Translations under genes and position numbers: made by a program
Shown here: one piece after another, positions 28,327-36,643 of the stretch
How the letters are laid out: every line of letters starts with the position of its first letter
Position numbering within the stretch: position 1 is the stretch's first letter
The notes under the pieces: generated by a model
Database searches by the model: none
Seen by the model: the letters and a program-made list of their open reading frames with translations, nothing else
What the model was told of the DNA's origin: nothing
NCBI RefSeq assembly: GCF_030053835.1
Contig: NZ_CP125655.1
Span: 3,410,001-3,474,000, forward strand
Direction of reading: 5' to 3'
Length of the DNA stretch: 64,000 nucleotides
DNA from: Cellulomonas sp. ES6
GTDB taxonomy: Bacteria; Actinomycetota; Actinomycetes; Actinomycetales; Cellulomonadaceae

Positions 28327-29873
28327 CGCGCCGCCCCCGCGCTGGAGCCCGCGTCCGCTCCCGCCCCCGACGGCGGCAGCGCCTCCTGCCGGCGCACCGC
28401 ACCGCGGCGCAGCAGCAGCGTCCCGGCGAACCCGACCACCAGCGCCACGAGCACGCCGAGGTTCGCGTACGCCCACGCGCCGTCCTTGCCGCCGAGACCG
28501 ACCGCGCCCAGCAGGTAGCCCTGCCAGGACAGCCACGCCGCGGACGCGTTGGTGACGAGCCCCCAGCCGAGCACGGTGCCGGCCGCGAGCAGCGTCAGCG
28601 GCGCGCCGGCGGCCCGGCCGTAGCGGCCGCGCGGGTCGTACAGGTCGAGGTCGTCGTAGTCGCGGCGGCGCAGCAGGACGTCGGCGAGCATGATCCCGGC
28701 CCAGGCGGCGACGGGGACGCCGAGCGTGATGAGGAAGCCCTGGAAGACCCCGAAGAACGTGTCCGAGCCGAACACGATGTAGACCGTGCCGAGCACCATG
28801 ATGACGCCGTCGATGCCGGCCGCGACGGGCCGGGACACGGGAAGCCCGGTGGACACCAGCGCGAGGCCGGAGGAGTAGATGTCGAGCACGGCCCCGCCGA
28901 CGAGGCCGAGCACCGCCACCACCGCGAACGGCACCAGGTACCAGGTCGGCAGGATCGTGGTGAGCGCGCCGATCGGGTCGGCGGAGATCGCCGTCCGCAG
29001 CTCCGGGTCGGAGCCCGCGAGCAGCAGGCCGAACACCAGCAGGACCACCGGGGCGAGCGAGGCCCCGAACGTGGTCCACCCGACGACGCCGCGGCCGGAC
29101 GTGTGCCGGGGCAGGTACCGCGAGTAGTCGGCGGCCATGTTGACCCAGCCCAGCCCGAACCCGGTCATCATGAACACGAGCGCGCCGATGAACGCCTGGG
29201 CGCTCCCCGCGGGCAGGGCGGTGACCGCGGCGGTGTCGACGTGGTCCAGCACCAGCAGGACGTAGCCGACCGTGAGCACGGCGGTGACGACCGTGATGAC
29301 GGTCTGCATCCGCATGATGAGGTCGAAGCCGAACACCCCGCCCGCGATGATGAGCGCCGCCACGACGACGAGGGCCATCACCTGCACGCCGCTGCCGCCG
29401 CCCCAGCCGAGCGCCTCGACGACGGTGGCCGTGGCCAGCGTCGCGAGCGCGGTGAGGATCGTCTCCCAGCCGACCGTGAGCAGCCAGGACAGCACGGCGG
29501 CGACCCGGTTGCCCTGGACGCCGAGCGCCGCCCGCGACAGCACCATGGTGGGGGCGGACCCGCGCTTGCCGGCCAGGGCGACGACGCCGCACAGCAGGAA
29601 CGAGAACACGATGCCGACGACGCTCGCGACGAGCGCCTGCGTGAAGGACACGCCGAAGTCGAGCACCCAGGCGCCGTAGGACAGGCCGAGCACGGAGACG
29701 TTCGCCGCGAACCACGGCCAGAACAGCTGGCGCGGGGTCCCCTTGCGGTCCGCGTCGGCGATGATGTCGACGCCGGCCGACTCCACGGTCAGGGCGCTCC
29801 CGGCGGGGGCCGGGCCGGAGGGGACACCGGGCGCCGCGTCGTGCGCGGGACCGGCCGGGTGGGGGACGGACAT
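28323..29873 (-). CDS. NCS1-family permease (cytosine/purine/thiamine/allantoin type)
   Basis: 516 aa with about twelve membrane segments. A hydrophilic ~40-residue N-terminus ends in SAGVDIIADADRKGTPRQLF, followed by FWPWFAANVSVLGLSYGAW, the N-terminal region typical of CodB-like NCS1 transporters. Another typical stretch is GLGWVNMAADYSRYLPRHTS. It imports a nucleobase-like or related N-heterocycle with H+ or Na+; which one is unknown. ATG 29873 has gaggagg. It lies 35 bp after the MalY-type lyase and overlaps the hydrolase start. Confidence 0.9.
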   Translation of the reverse strand: MSVPHPAGPAHDAAPGVPSGPAPAGSALTVESAGVDIIADADRKGTPRQLFWPWFAANVSVLGLSYGAWVLDFGVSFTQALVASVVGIVFSFLLCGVVALAGKRGSAPTMVLSRAALGVQGNRVAAVLSWLLTVGWETILTALATLATATVVEALGWGGGSGVQVMALVVVAALIIAGGVFGFDLIMRMQTVITVVTAVLTVGYVLLVLDHVDTAAVTALPAGSAQAFIGALVFMMTGFGLGWVNMAADYSRYLPRHTSGRGVVGWTTFGASLAPVVLLVFGLLLAGSDPELRTAISADPIGALTTILPTWYLVPFAVVAVLGLVGGAVLDIYSSGLALVSTGLPVSRPVAAGIDGVIMVLGTVYIVFGSDTFFGVFQGFLITLGVPVAAWAGIMLADVLLRRRDYDDLDLYDPRGRYGRAAGAPLTLLAAGTVLGWGLVTNASAAWLSWQGYLLGAVGLGGKDGAWAYANLGVLVALVVGFAGTLLLRRGAVRRQEALPPSGAGADAGSSAGAAR

Positions 29874-29908
29874 CGGGCCTCCTCGGGCCTCGGGGGTGCG
29901 GTGCGGGG

Positions 29909-31090
29909 TCAGGCGGGCGGCGGGACGGACGCGGCGAGCAGCGCCACGGTCTCCCGCAGCACCGGGCGCGGCGTGGCGAGCGTGCTGCGGGCGAACCCGC
30001 GGCCGGCCCGCCCGCACGCGGGGCCGTCGGTCAGCGCCACGCCGCCGCGGGCGAAGTGCCGTCCGGGGTGGTCACCGATGCCGAGGCCGCGGCAGTCGAG
30101 CCAGGCCAGGTAGGTGCCCTCCGGCGGGGTGTAGCGGACGGCGGGGAGCTGCTCGGCCAGCAGGTCGGCGAGCAGCAGCCTGTTGCCGTCGAGGTACTCC
30201 AGGAGGCCGTCGAGCCACGGGCCGCCGTCGGTGTACGCGGCGGTGCTCGCCAGGACCCCGGGGGTCGACGCGCCGTGCTCGTACTCCTCGCCGACCTCCC
30301 GCCAGCGGGCGGCGTCCGCGTCGGACCCGAGCACCACCTGGGCGCACTTCAGGCCGGGGATGTTCCACGCCTTCGACGCCGACGTCGCGGTGACCGCGTG
30401 GGCCGCGGCGACCGGGTCGACCGAGGCGTACGGCACGTGCCGCCGGCCGGCGTAGACGAGCGGCGCGTGGATCTCGTCCGCGAACACCCGGGCGCCGTGC
30501 GCGTCGGCCACGCGCGCGAGGCCGAGCAGCTCCTCGCGGTCCAGCACCCGGCCGGTCGGGTTGTGCGGGTTGCAGAGCACGAGCAGGCCGCCGCCGTCGG
30601 CGAGCGCCCGCCCGATCGCGTCCAGGTCGTGCACGAGCCGGCCGCCGTCCGGCACGAGCGGGACCTCGACGACCCGCCGGCCGAGGGTCGCGGGCACGGT
30701 GAGGAACGGCATGTACGCGGGGGTCGGCAGGACGATGGTCGACCCGGGCGCGGTGAGGTGCCGGACGGTGGCCCGGAACGCCGCCATGACGTCGCCGACG
30801 GGGCGCACACGCGCGGGGTCGGGCTGCCAGCCGTACCGGTCGGCGGACCACCCGGCGTAAGCCTCCGCGAGGTCGTCGGCGAGCGCGGGCGGCAGGTAGC
30901 CGAACCGCTCGCGCTCGACGGCTTCCCGCAGCGCCTCCCGGACGGCCGGCGCGGTCCCCAGGTCGGACTCGGCGACGAACGCCCCGATGCTGTCCGGGAA
31001 CAGCGACCACTTCAGGCCGCCGGCCGCGCGCAGGTCCGCCACCGTGCGGCGGTCCACGGCGGGGTCGAGGCCGGTGCGTGCGCTGTCCAT
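29909..31090 (-). CDS. MalY/PatB-type PLP aminotransferase (C-S lyase)
   Basis: 393 aa class I/II aminotransferase fold of the MalY/PatB branch, mostly cystathionine beta-lyases. Visible: FVAESDLGTAP where relatives have the W-x-A-D-M-like segment, LPTPAYMPFL, LCNPHNPTGRVLDREEL, DEIHAPLVY, and the PLP lysine in TSASKAWNIPGLKCA. The C-terminal carboxylate Arg probably lies in GFARSTLATPR. ATG 31090 is first gene of the operon with the NCS1 permease and cysteine hydrolase. Sulphur amino acid cleavage is likely but the true substrate is open. Confidence 0.88.
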   Translation of the reverse strand: MDSARTGLDPAVDRRTVADLRAAGGLKWSLFPDSIGAFVAESDLGTAPAVREALREAVERERFGYLPPALADDLAEAYAGWSADRYGWQPDPARVRPVGDVMAAFRATVRHLTAPGSTIVLPTPAYMPFLTVPATLGRRVVEVPLVPDGGRLVHDLDAIGRALADGGGLLVLCNPHNPTGRVLDREELLGLARVADAHGARVFADEIHAPLVYAGRRHVPYASVDPVAAAHAVTATSASKAWNIPGLKCAQVVLGSDADAARWREVGEEYEHGASTPGVLASTAAYTDGGPWLDGLLEYLDGNRLLLADLLAEQLPAVRYTPPEGTYLAWLDCRGLGIGDHPGRHFARGGVALTDGPACGRAGRGFARSTLATPRPVLRETVALLAASVPPPA

Positions 31091-31190
31091 CGTCCGTCCC
31101 CTCGGGTGGTTGCGGAGGTCCCGGGCCATCCCACCACCGCGCGGCCGGGCCCACCAGGGACGAGGCGCCGGACGAGACGAACGCGACACC

Positions 31191-31229
31191 CGCGCGACCC
31201 CGCGCGACCCCGTGCGACCCCGCGCGGCC
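31191..31229. repeat. 10-bp tandem repeat in divergent promoter region
   Basis: Three near-identical 10-bp units (cgcgcgaccc, cgcgcgaccc, cgtgcgaccc) and a partial fourth, between the divergent lyase gene and xth. It could be slippage product or a spaced binding site. Confidence 0.6.
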
Positions 31230-31266
31230 GGCGGGCGTGTCGGTGGCATGGGGTTGGATGGTCCGC

Positions 31267-32064
31267 GTGCTGACGGTAGCGACTGCGAACGTGAACGGGA
31301 TCCGGGCCGCCTTCAAGCGGGGGATGGGCGACTGGCTGGCCACCCGCCGGCCGGACGTGCTGCTGCTGCAGGAGGTGCGCGCGTCGGACGAGATCCTCGC
31401 CGACCACCTGGCCGCGGACGGCTGGGACCTGGCGCACGAGGCCAGCGAGACGAAGGGCCGGGCGGGCGTCGCGATCGCGTCCCGGCTCCCGATGAGCGCC
31501 GTGCGGATCGGCATCGGCACGGGCGTGCCGGCGGACTCGGGGCGCTGGGTGGAGGCCGACCTCGAGCTGCCCGGGGGCGGCCTGGTCACCGTCGTGTCCG
31601 CCTACGTCCACTCCGGCCAGGCCGGGACGCCGAAGATGGACGAGAAGTTCGCCTTCCTCGACGTCATGACCAAGCGCCTCGCGGAGCTCGCGGGCGGGGA
31701 GCACGACGCGGTCGTCGCCGGGGACCTCAACATCGCCCACCGCGAGGTGGACATCAAGAACTGGCGCGGCAACCGCAAGGCCGCCGGGTTCCTCCCGGAG
31801 GAGCGGGCGTACCTCGACGTGTGGTTCGACGAGCAGGGCTGGCGGGACCTGGGCCGGGAGCACGGCGGTGAGGGCCCGGGGCCGTACACGTGGTGGTCGT
31901 GGCGCGGGCAGGCGTTCGACAACGACTCCGGCTGGCGGATCGACTACCAGCTCGCGACGCCGGGGCTGGCGGACCGCGTGCGGTCGGTGGAGATCGACCG
32001 CGCCGCGACGTACGACGCACGGTTCAGCGACCACGCGCCGGTGGTCGTCGCCTACGACCTCTGA
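31267..32064 (+). CDS. xth: Exodeoxyribonuclease III (AP endonuclease)
   Basis: 265 aa, base-excision repair nuclease that cuts at abasic sites and degrades 3' ends. Motifs: LTVATANVNGIRAAFKRG, LLLQEVRAS (Glu metal ligand), YVHSGQAGTPKMDEK, AGDLNIAHREVDIKN, and the closing DARFSDHAPVVVAY with the catalytic Asp-His. GTG 31267 is preferred because TTGGAT lies 7 nt before it and the family begins with this sequence. ATG 31258 is in frame but lies inside the -10 box. Confidence 0.94.
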   Translation: MLTVATANVNGIRAAFKRGMGDWLATRRPDVLLLQEVRASDEILADHLAADGWDLAHEASETKGRAGVAIASRLPMSAVRIGIGTGVPADSGRWVEADLELPGGGLVTVVSAYVHSGQAGTPKMDEKFAFLDVMTKRLAELAGGEHDAVVAGDLNIAHREVDIKNWRGNRKAAGFLPEERAYLDVWFDEQGWRDLGREHGGEGPGPYTWWSWRGQAFDNDSGWRIDYQLATPGLADRVRSVEIDRAATYDARFSDHAPVVVAYDL

Positions 32065-32125
32065 GCGGCCCGCGGGGACGGCCCGTCCCGGCGGCGGGCG
32101 CACCGCGCGACCGGCCGGCCCGGGC

Positions 32126-33337
32126 TCAGCCCGCCTGCTCGGGCGTCCAGGTCGCCGACGCCGAGCCGGGGACGCCCCCGCGCATCTCGGTGATCGTCCC
32201 GGACGCGTCGGCCGTGAGGAAGGCGTCGTAGTAGTCGTCGCCGACGGTCACGACGAGCTCGAGCGGCGCGCCCTCGTCGGTGGTCGACCGCCGGACGCTG
32301 ACCGTCGGGCCGTCCTCGTCGTCGATGCCGGTGAGCTCCGCGGCCCGGCCGGTCAGGGACTCGACCACCGACCAGTCGACCTGCGTGACGTCGAACAGCT
32401 CGTCGGGGAGCTCCGCGGGGTCCGGCTGGATGGTCGCGGCACCGTCGCGCGAGGCGCGGCCGTCGCGCCACACGAACCGGTCGGTCGTCTGCGCCCCGGG
32501 GGACGTGAGCGCCTCGGCCACCACGTACGTCTGGAACAGGACGAGGTCGGTGAACTGCGCGCCGTCGGCCTCCGCGAGCAGGTCGTCGACGACCTGCTGC
32601 GTGCGGTCCGCCGGGAAGATGCTCGCGGCCTCGGCCCGCTCCCGCTCCCGCTGCGCGACGGCGTCGCTGAGCGAGGAGCCGTCCAGGAGCGCGGTCACGA
32701 CGGAGCGCTCGGGCCACGCGCGACCGACGAAGCCGGCGAGGAACGCGAGCACGAGCAGCACGGCGGGGATGCGCAGCAGGCCCCGGCCGTCGCGGCCGCG
32801 GGCCGGCGCGGCCTCCCACACCGGCGCCTCGGGCAGCCGGGCGACGGTGGTGTCCCGTTCCGCGGCCTCCTGCCACTCGGCGGGGGCGGGGTCGAGCAGG
32901 ACGACGTCCGGCCGGTCGGCGTGCAGCTGGGCGACCACGACCACCGCCCCGCTCTGCAGCGACGGCAGCGTGCCGAGGTTCACCAGCGCGCGGGTCGTCG
33001 TGGTGTAGGCGGGGCGGGTGCGGGAGGCGACGACCAGGCGGATGTCGCACAGCGGCTGGTCGTTGACGGTGGTGCCGGTGGCCCGGGTGCTGAGCACCCG
33101 GGCGAGGGAGATGCGGTTCTCCCGCCCGGCGGCCTCGACGTCGGCCGGGCGCGCGGCGTGGACCCCGGCCATCGACGTCCCGATGCCCACGACCGCCAGC
33201 AGGAGCGCGCTGACGACGGCCGCCACGGGCAGCAGCCACGGCATCCCCCCGTCCCCCACGCCGATCGCCATCAGGACGACGGAGGAGGCGAGGACACCGG
33301 ACGCGGCAGCGAGGATCAGGCGGAGCACGCCCGACAT
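32126..33337 (-). CDS. Membrane protein of unknown function
   Basis: 403 aa. Two N-terminal membrane segments (LILAAASGVLASSVVLMAIG and WLLPVAAVVSALLLAVVGI) come first. A cytoplasmic or external domain with ISLARVLSTRATGTTVNDQP and LVVASRTRPAY follows. A third membrane segment (LLRIPAVLLVLAFLAGFVG) lies near residue 210. The last ~170 residues are soluble and acidic and end in a possible ligand-binding domain with YYDAFLTADASGTITEMRGG. I do not recognise the family. It converges on xth. No ribosome-binding site stands out before ATG 33337. Confidence 0.75.
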   Translation of the reverse strand: MSGVLRLILAAASGVLASSVVLMAIGVGDGGMPWLLPVAAVVSALLLAVVGIGTSMAGVHAARPADVEAAGRENRISLARVLSTRATGTTVNDQPLCDIRLVVASRTRPAYTTTTRALVNLGTLPSLQSGAVVVVAQLHADRPDVVLLDPAPAEWQEAAERDTTVARLPEAPVWEAAPARGRDGRGLLRIPAVLLVLAFLAGFVGRAWPERSVVTALLDGSSLSDAVAQRERERAEAASIFPADRTQQVVDDLLAEADGAQFTDLVLFQTYVVAEALTSPGAQTTDRFVWRDGRASRDGAATIQPDPAELPDELFDVTQVDWSVVESLTGRAAELTGIDDEDGPTVSVRRSTTDEGAPLELVVTVGDDYYDAFLTADASGTITEMRGGVPGSASATWTPEQAG

Positions 33338-33419
33338 GGTGCACCGGCCCGTGGAGGGCGGCAAGCCGTCCGGCGTGTCGCTGACGTGCAGGAACGTGGT
33401 CTCGGGCCCTCGCGGCGGG

Positions 33420-34721
33420 TCAGTCCGGTGCCGGCGCGCCGGGCAGCTCGCGCATCCGCAGCAGGGGCGACAGCAGGACCGGGAGGGCGGCGACGAGGGT
33501 GCCGGCGGCCCCCACCCAGAGCGCGGGCACGACGCCCCACGTGTGCCCGAGCCAGCCTCCCAGCAGGCCGCCGAGCGGGCTCGTGCCCCAGACGATGAAG
33601 CGCACGGACGCGTTCATGCGCCCGAGCAGCAGCGGCGGGCAGACGCGCTGCCGGAAGCTCACCTGCGCGACGTTGTAGACGACCACCGCGAACGACAGCA
33701 GCCCGCCGGCGGCGACGAGCACCGCCTGGGGCGGCAGGGGCAGTGCGGCGGCGAGCGGGGCGAGCGCGGTCGCGGGGGCGAACGCCAGGGCGGCGAGCGG
33801 GATGACCCGGCCCTCGCCGACCCACCGGACCAGGCGGTCGGAGGCCACGGCGCCGAGCAGGCCGCCCACGGCGGACGCGGACAGCACGGTGCCGTACGCG
33901 GCCTCGTCGAGCCCGAGGTCGCGCAGGGCGTACAGCACGAGCAGCGACCCGGAGACCGCGCCGAACAGGTTGCCCAGCGCGGTGCACGCGACGATGCGGC
34001 GCAGCAGCGGCTGCCGCAGGACGAAGCCCAGCCCCTCGGCGATCTCCGCCCGCAGGGGCCGGCGGTGCTCCGGGGAGGGGAGCGTCTCGACCTGCCGGAT
34101 GCGCCCCACGGCGAACGCCGAGACCAGGTACGTCACGGCGTTGACGGCGATCAGCAGCGGTGCGGCGACGACCCGCAGCAGGGCGCCGCCGACCGCCGGG
34201 GCGGCGACCTGCGCCACCGACTGGGTGGCCTGGAGCTTGGCGTTGCCCTCGCCGACGTGCGCCAGACCGACCAGTCCCGGGACGTACGACTGGTGCGCGA
34301 CGTCGAAGAACACGGTGGCGGCGCTGATGACGAGCGCGCCCGCGTACAGGGTCGCCATCGAGGCGTGCCCGGTGAGCGCCAGCGCGACGACGACCGCGAG
34401 CGTGGCGGCCCGCACCAGGTCCGCGACGATCAGCACGCGCCGCTTGCGCATCCGGTCGACCCAGGCGCCCGTCGGGAGGCCGATGACGAGGAACGCGGCG
34501 GTCTCCGCCGCGGTGAGCAGCCCCATCTGCCACTCGCTGGCGCCGAGCTCGCGCACGGCGAGGACGGGCAGCGCGAGGGCCGTCAGCTGCGCCCCGAGCT
34601 GGCCGAGGGCGTCGCCCACCCAGAGCCGGCGGAAGTCCGCGTGCCGCACGAGCGACCGGTGGGGCGGGGCCTCGACGGCGGGCGCGGGGCCGGGGGCGCC
34701 GGCGGGTCCGGGGGAGGTCAT
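33420..34721 (-). CDS. MFS transporter, drug/siderophore-exporter type
   Basis: 433 aa with twelve predicted membrane segments. LVRHADFRRLWVGDALGQLG at the start and TGAWVDRMRKRRVLIVADL in the loop 2-3 position are typical of MFS exporters such as EntS-like proteins. Cytoplasmic loop 6-7 carries EHRRPLRAEIAEGLGFVLR. ATG 34721 has ggaggtc-like sequence only on the other strand; on its own strand the site is weak. The divergent ArsR-type regulator and the shared palindrome suggest regulated export of a toxic compound. Confidence 0.9.
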   Translation of the reverse strand: MTSPGPAGAPGPAPAVEAPPHRSLVRHADFRRLWVGDALGQLGAQLTALALPVLAVRELGASEWQMGLLTAAETAAFLVIGLPTGAWVDRMRKRRVLIVADLVRAATLAVVVALALTGHASMATLYAGALVISAATVFFDVAHQSYVPGLVGLAHVGEGNAKLQATQSVAQVAAPAVGGALLRVVAAPLLIAVNAVTYLVSAFAVGRIRQVETLPSPEHRRPLRAEIAEGLGFVLRQPLLRRIVACTALGNLFGAVSGSLLVLYALRDLGLDEAAYGTVLSASAVGGLLGAVASDRLVRWVGEGRVIPLAALAFAPATALAPLAAALPLPPQAVLVAAGGLLSFAVVVYNVAQVSFRQRVCPPLLLGRMNASVRFIVWGTSPLGGLLGGWLGHTWGVVPALWVGAAGTLVAALPVLLSPLLRMRELPGAPAPD

Positions 34722-34736
34722 GCCGCCAGCATGGCG

Positions 34737-34764
34737 CCACTGATTGGGATAAGTCAATCAGTGG
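34737..34764. promoter_or_regulatory. Operator between MFS exporter and ArsR-type regulator
   Basis: Perfect 10-bp inverted repeat: ccactgattg (34737-34746), 8-bp spacer, caatcagtgg (34755-34764). On the plus strand TTGGGA (34744) and TAGGAT (34766-34771) give a promoter for the regulator. On the minus strand a TTGACT -35 for the exporter lies inside the palindrome. Control by the adjacent regulator is inferred. Confidence 0.78.
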
Positions 34765-34777
34765 GTAGGATCGAGCC

Positions 34778-35344
34778 ATGCCCGACGACCGCACGGCCGA
34801 GCTCGACGCCGACGCGCGCGCGCTCGCCTCCACGGTGCGCCTGCGCATCCTGCGCCTGTGCCTCGACGAGTCGCTCACCAACCGGGAGATCGCGGAGCGT
34901 CTGGGGCGCAACCCCGCGACCGTGCTGCACCACGTCCGGACCCTCGTCGACCGCGGCTTCCTCGCCGCCGAGCCCGTCCGCCGCGGCGCCCGCGGGTCGC
35001 GGGAGGTGCCCTACCGGGCGACCGGCCGGTCGTGGCACGCCCCGGAGTTCCCCGGCATGTGGCAGGTCATGGTCAGCACGTTCCTGGAGGAGCTGCACGA
35101 GGCCGACCCCGCGACCGTCCGGATGACGCGGCTCGGGGTGCGGCTCAGCGCCGAGGAGCACGCGGAGCTGCTGGAGCGCGTCGACGGGTTCCTCGAGGAG
35201 CTGGCCGCCCGGCGTCCGACGCCCGGCGGGCGGCCCTACTCGCTGCTGTTCGCGCTGCACGAGGACGCCGCACGGGCGGCGGGCCGGGCGACGCAGGAGC
35301 CGCCGGCGGCAGGGACGGCGGCCTCCGCCGCGGCCGGGGGCTGA
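34778..35344 (+). CDS. ArsR-type winged-helix regulator
   Basis: 188 aa. N-terminal helix-turn-helix: STVRLRILRLCLDESLTNRE, IAERLGRNPATVLHHVRTL and DRGFLAAEP (wing), as in ArsR/SmtB and HTH_20 proteins. No metal-binding cysteines are seen. The C-terminal half is helical and may bind a ligand. The tail is Ala/Gly-rich. ATG 34778 is 6 nt after TAGGAT, a leaderless start. It is divergent from the MFS exporter with a shared operator, the usual arrangement of a repressor controlling an exporter. Confidence 0.9.
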   Translation: MPDDRTAELDADARALASTVRLRILRLCLDESLTNREIAERLGRNPATVLHHVRTLVDRGFLAAEPVRRGARGSREVPYRATGRSWHAPEFPGMWQVMVSTFLEELHEADPATVRMTRLGVRLSAEEHAELLERVDGFLEELAARRPTPGGRPYSLLFALHEDAARAAGRATQEPPAAGTAASAAAGG

Positions 35345-35390
35345 GCGGCCGGGGGCTGAGCGGGCGGGGGCTGAGCGGGCGGGGGGAGCG
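35331..35390. repeat. 15-bp tandem repeat over the regulator stop codon
   Basis: Three full 15-bp units (35331, 35346, 35361; consensus cgg(c/g)cgggggctgag) and a partial fourth. They cover the last codons and the TGA of the ArsR-type gene and reach close to the galK stop at 35396. Confidence 0.75.
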
Positions 35391-35395
35391 GCGCG

Positions 35396-36643
35396 TCAGG
35401 CGGCCGGGCCGCTCGCCGTCGCGACGAGGAACGCGGGAGCGTGCAGCCCGGCGTCCGCGAACGCGCCCGCCACCGCCGCCGCCACGTCGTCCACCGCGTC
35501 GGCGGTCACGAGCGCGATCGCCGACCCGCCGAACCCGCCGCCGGTCATGCGGGCCCCGAGGGCCCCCGCGTCGCGGGCGGACTCCACGGCGAGGTCGAGC
35601 TCCCGGCACGACACCTCGTAGTCGTCGCGCAGCGAGGTGTGCGACGCGTCCATGACCGGGCCGACCTCGGCGACGCGGCCGGCGTCGAGCAGGGACACGA
35701 ACTCCTCGACCCGCGCGATCTCCGTGACCACGTGCCGCACCCGGCGCACCAGCACCTCGGCGTCGTCCGAGCCCTCGCCGACGGGGCCGGTGCCGTGCGC
35801 GAGCGTCGCCAGCGCGTCCCCGAGCCCGTCCGGGGTGATCTCGCGCAGCGTCGGGACGCCGAGCACGGCGGCCGCCTGCTCGCACGCGGCGCGGCGGGCG
35901 GCGTACTGCCCGTCGACCAGGGCGTGCTCCGCCTTGGTGTCGATGACGAGCAGCGCGAGGCCGTGCGCGGCGAGGTCGAACGGCACGTGCCGGACGGCGC
36001 CGTCCCGGCAGTCGAGCAGCAGCGCGTGCCCGTCGCGCGCCCGCAGCGACACGGACTGGTCCATGCCGCCGGTCATCGCGCCGGCGATCTCGTTCTCGGC
36101 GCGGATGCACGCCCGGGCGAGCGCGGTCCGCCCGGCGTCGTCCGGCCGCGCGAGCGACCCCGCGAGGCCGAGCGCGAAGACGGCGTCGAGCGCGACCGCG
36201 GCCGAGCACTCCAGGGCGGCGGACGACGACAGCCCGGCGCCGTACGGCACGCAGGAGTCCACGGCGATGTCGAACCCACCGACGTCCTCGCCGGCCTGGC
36301 GCAGCGCCCACGCGACCCCGGCCACGTAGGCGGGCCATCCGTCGACGGTGCCGGGGGCCACGTCGTCCAGCGTGACCTCGCGGACGTCGGCCGACTCCTG
36401 CGCGGACACCAGCCGCACCGTGCCGGCGTCCGTGCGGCGCACCGCCACGTAGGTGCGGTGGGGGAGCGCGAACGGCAGGCACAGGCCGCCGTTGTAGTCC
36501 GTGTGCTCGCCGATGAGGTTCACGCGGCCGGGCGCCGACCACGTCCCGTCCGGCTCGTCGCCGAACGCCTCGGTGAACAGCGCCCGCACCCGCTCGGCGC
36601 CGTCCGCGGGCTCCCAGGCGGGCACCTGCACCGGGGCGGTCAC
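35396..36643 (-). CDS. galK: Galactokinase
   Basis: Phosphorylates galactose to galactose 1-phosphate, first step of the Leloir pathway. 415 aa GHMP kinase. Signatures: SAPGRVNLIGEHTDYNGG, the ATP loop VPYGAGLSSSAALECS, MTGGMDQSVSL with the catalytic Asp region, and GARMTGGGFGGSAIAL. GTG 36643 overlaps the galT stop (GTGA), so translation is coupled. It is last gene of the DeoR-galT-galK operon. galE is not in the window. Confidence 0.97.
   Translation of the reverse strand: MTAPVQVPAWEPADGAERVRALFTEAFGDEPDGTWSAPGRVNLIGEHTDYNGGLCLPFALPHRTYVAVRRTDAGTVRLVSAQESADVREVTLDDVAPGTVDGWPAYVAGVAWALRQAGEDVGGFDIAVDSCVPYGAGLSSSAALECSAAVALDAVFALGLAGSLARPDDAGRTALARACIRAENEIAGAMTGGMDQSVSLRARDGHALLLDCRDGAVRHVPFDLAAHGLALLVIDTKAEHALVDGQYAARRAACEQAAAVLGVPTLREITPDGLGDALATLAHGTGPVGEGSDDAEVLVRRVRHVVTEIARVEEFVSLLDAGRVAEVGPVMDASHTSLRDDYEVSCRELDLAVESARDAGALGARMTGGGFGGSAIALVTADAVDDVAAAVAGAFADAGLHAPAFLVATASGPAA

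Noticed and set aside
32065..32125. Terminator between xth and the membrane-protein gene
   Set aside because: Only an imperfect stem could be drawn; not strong enough to list.
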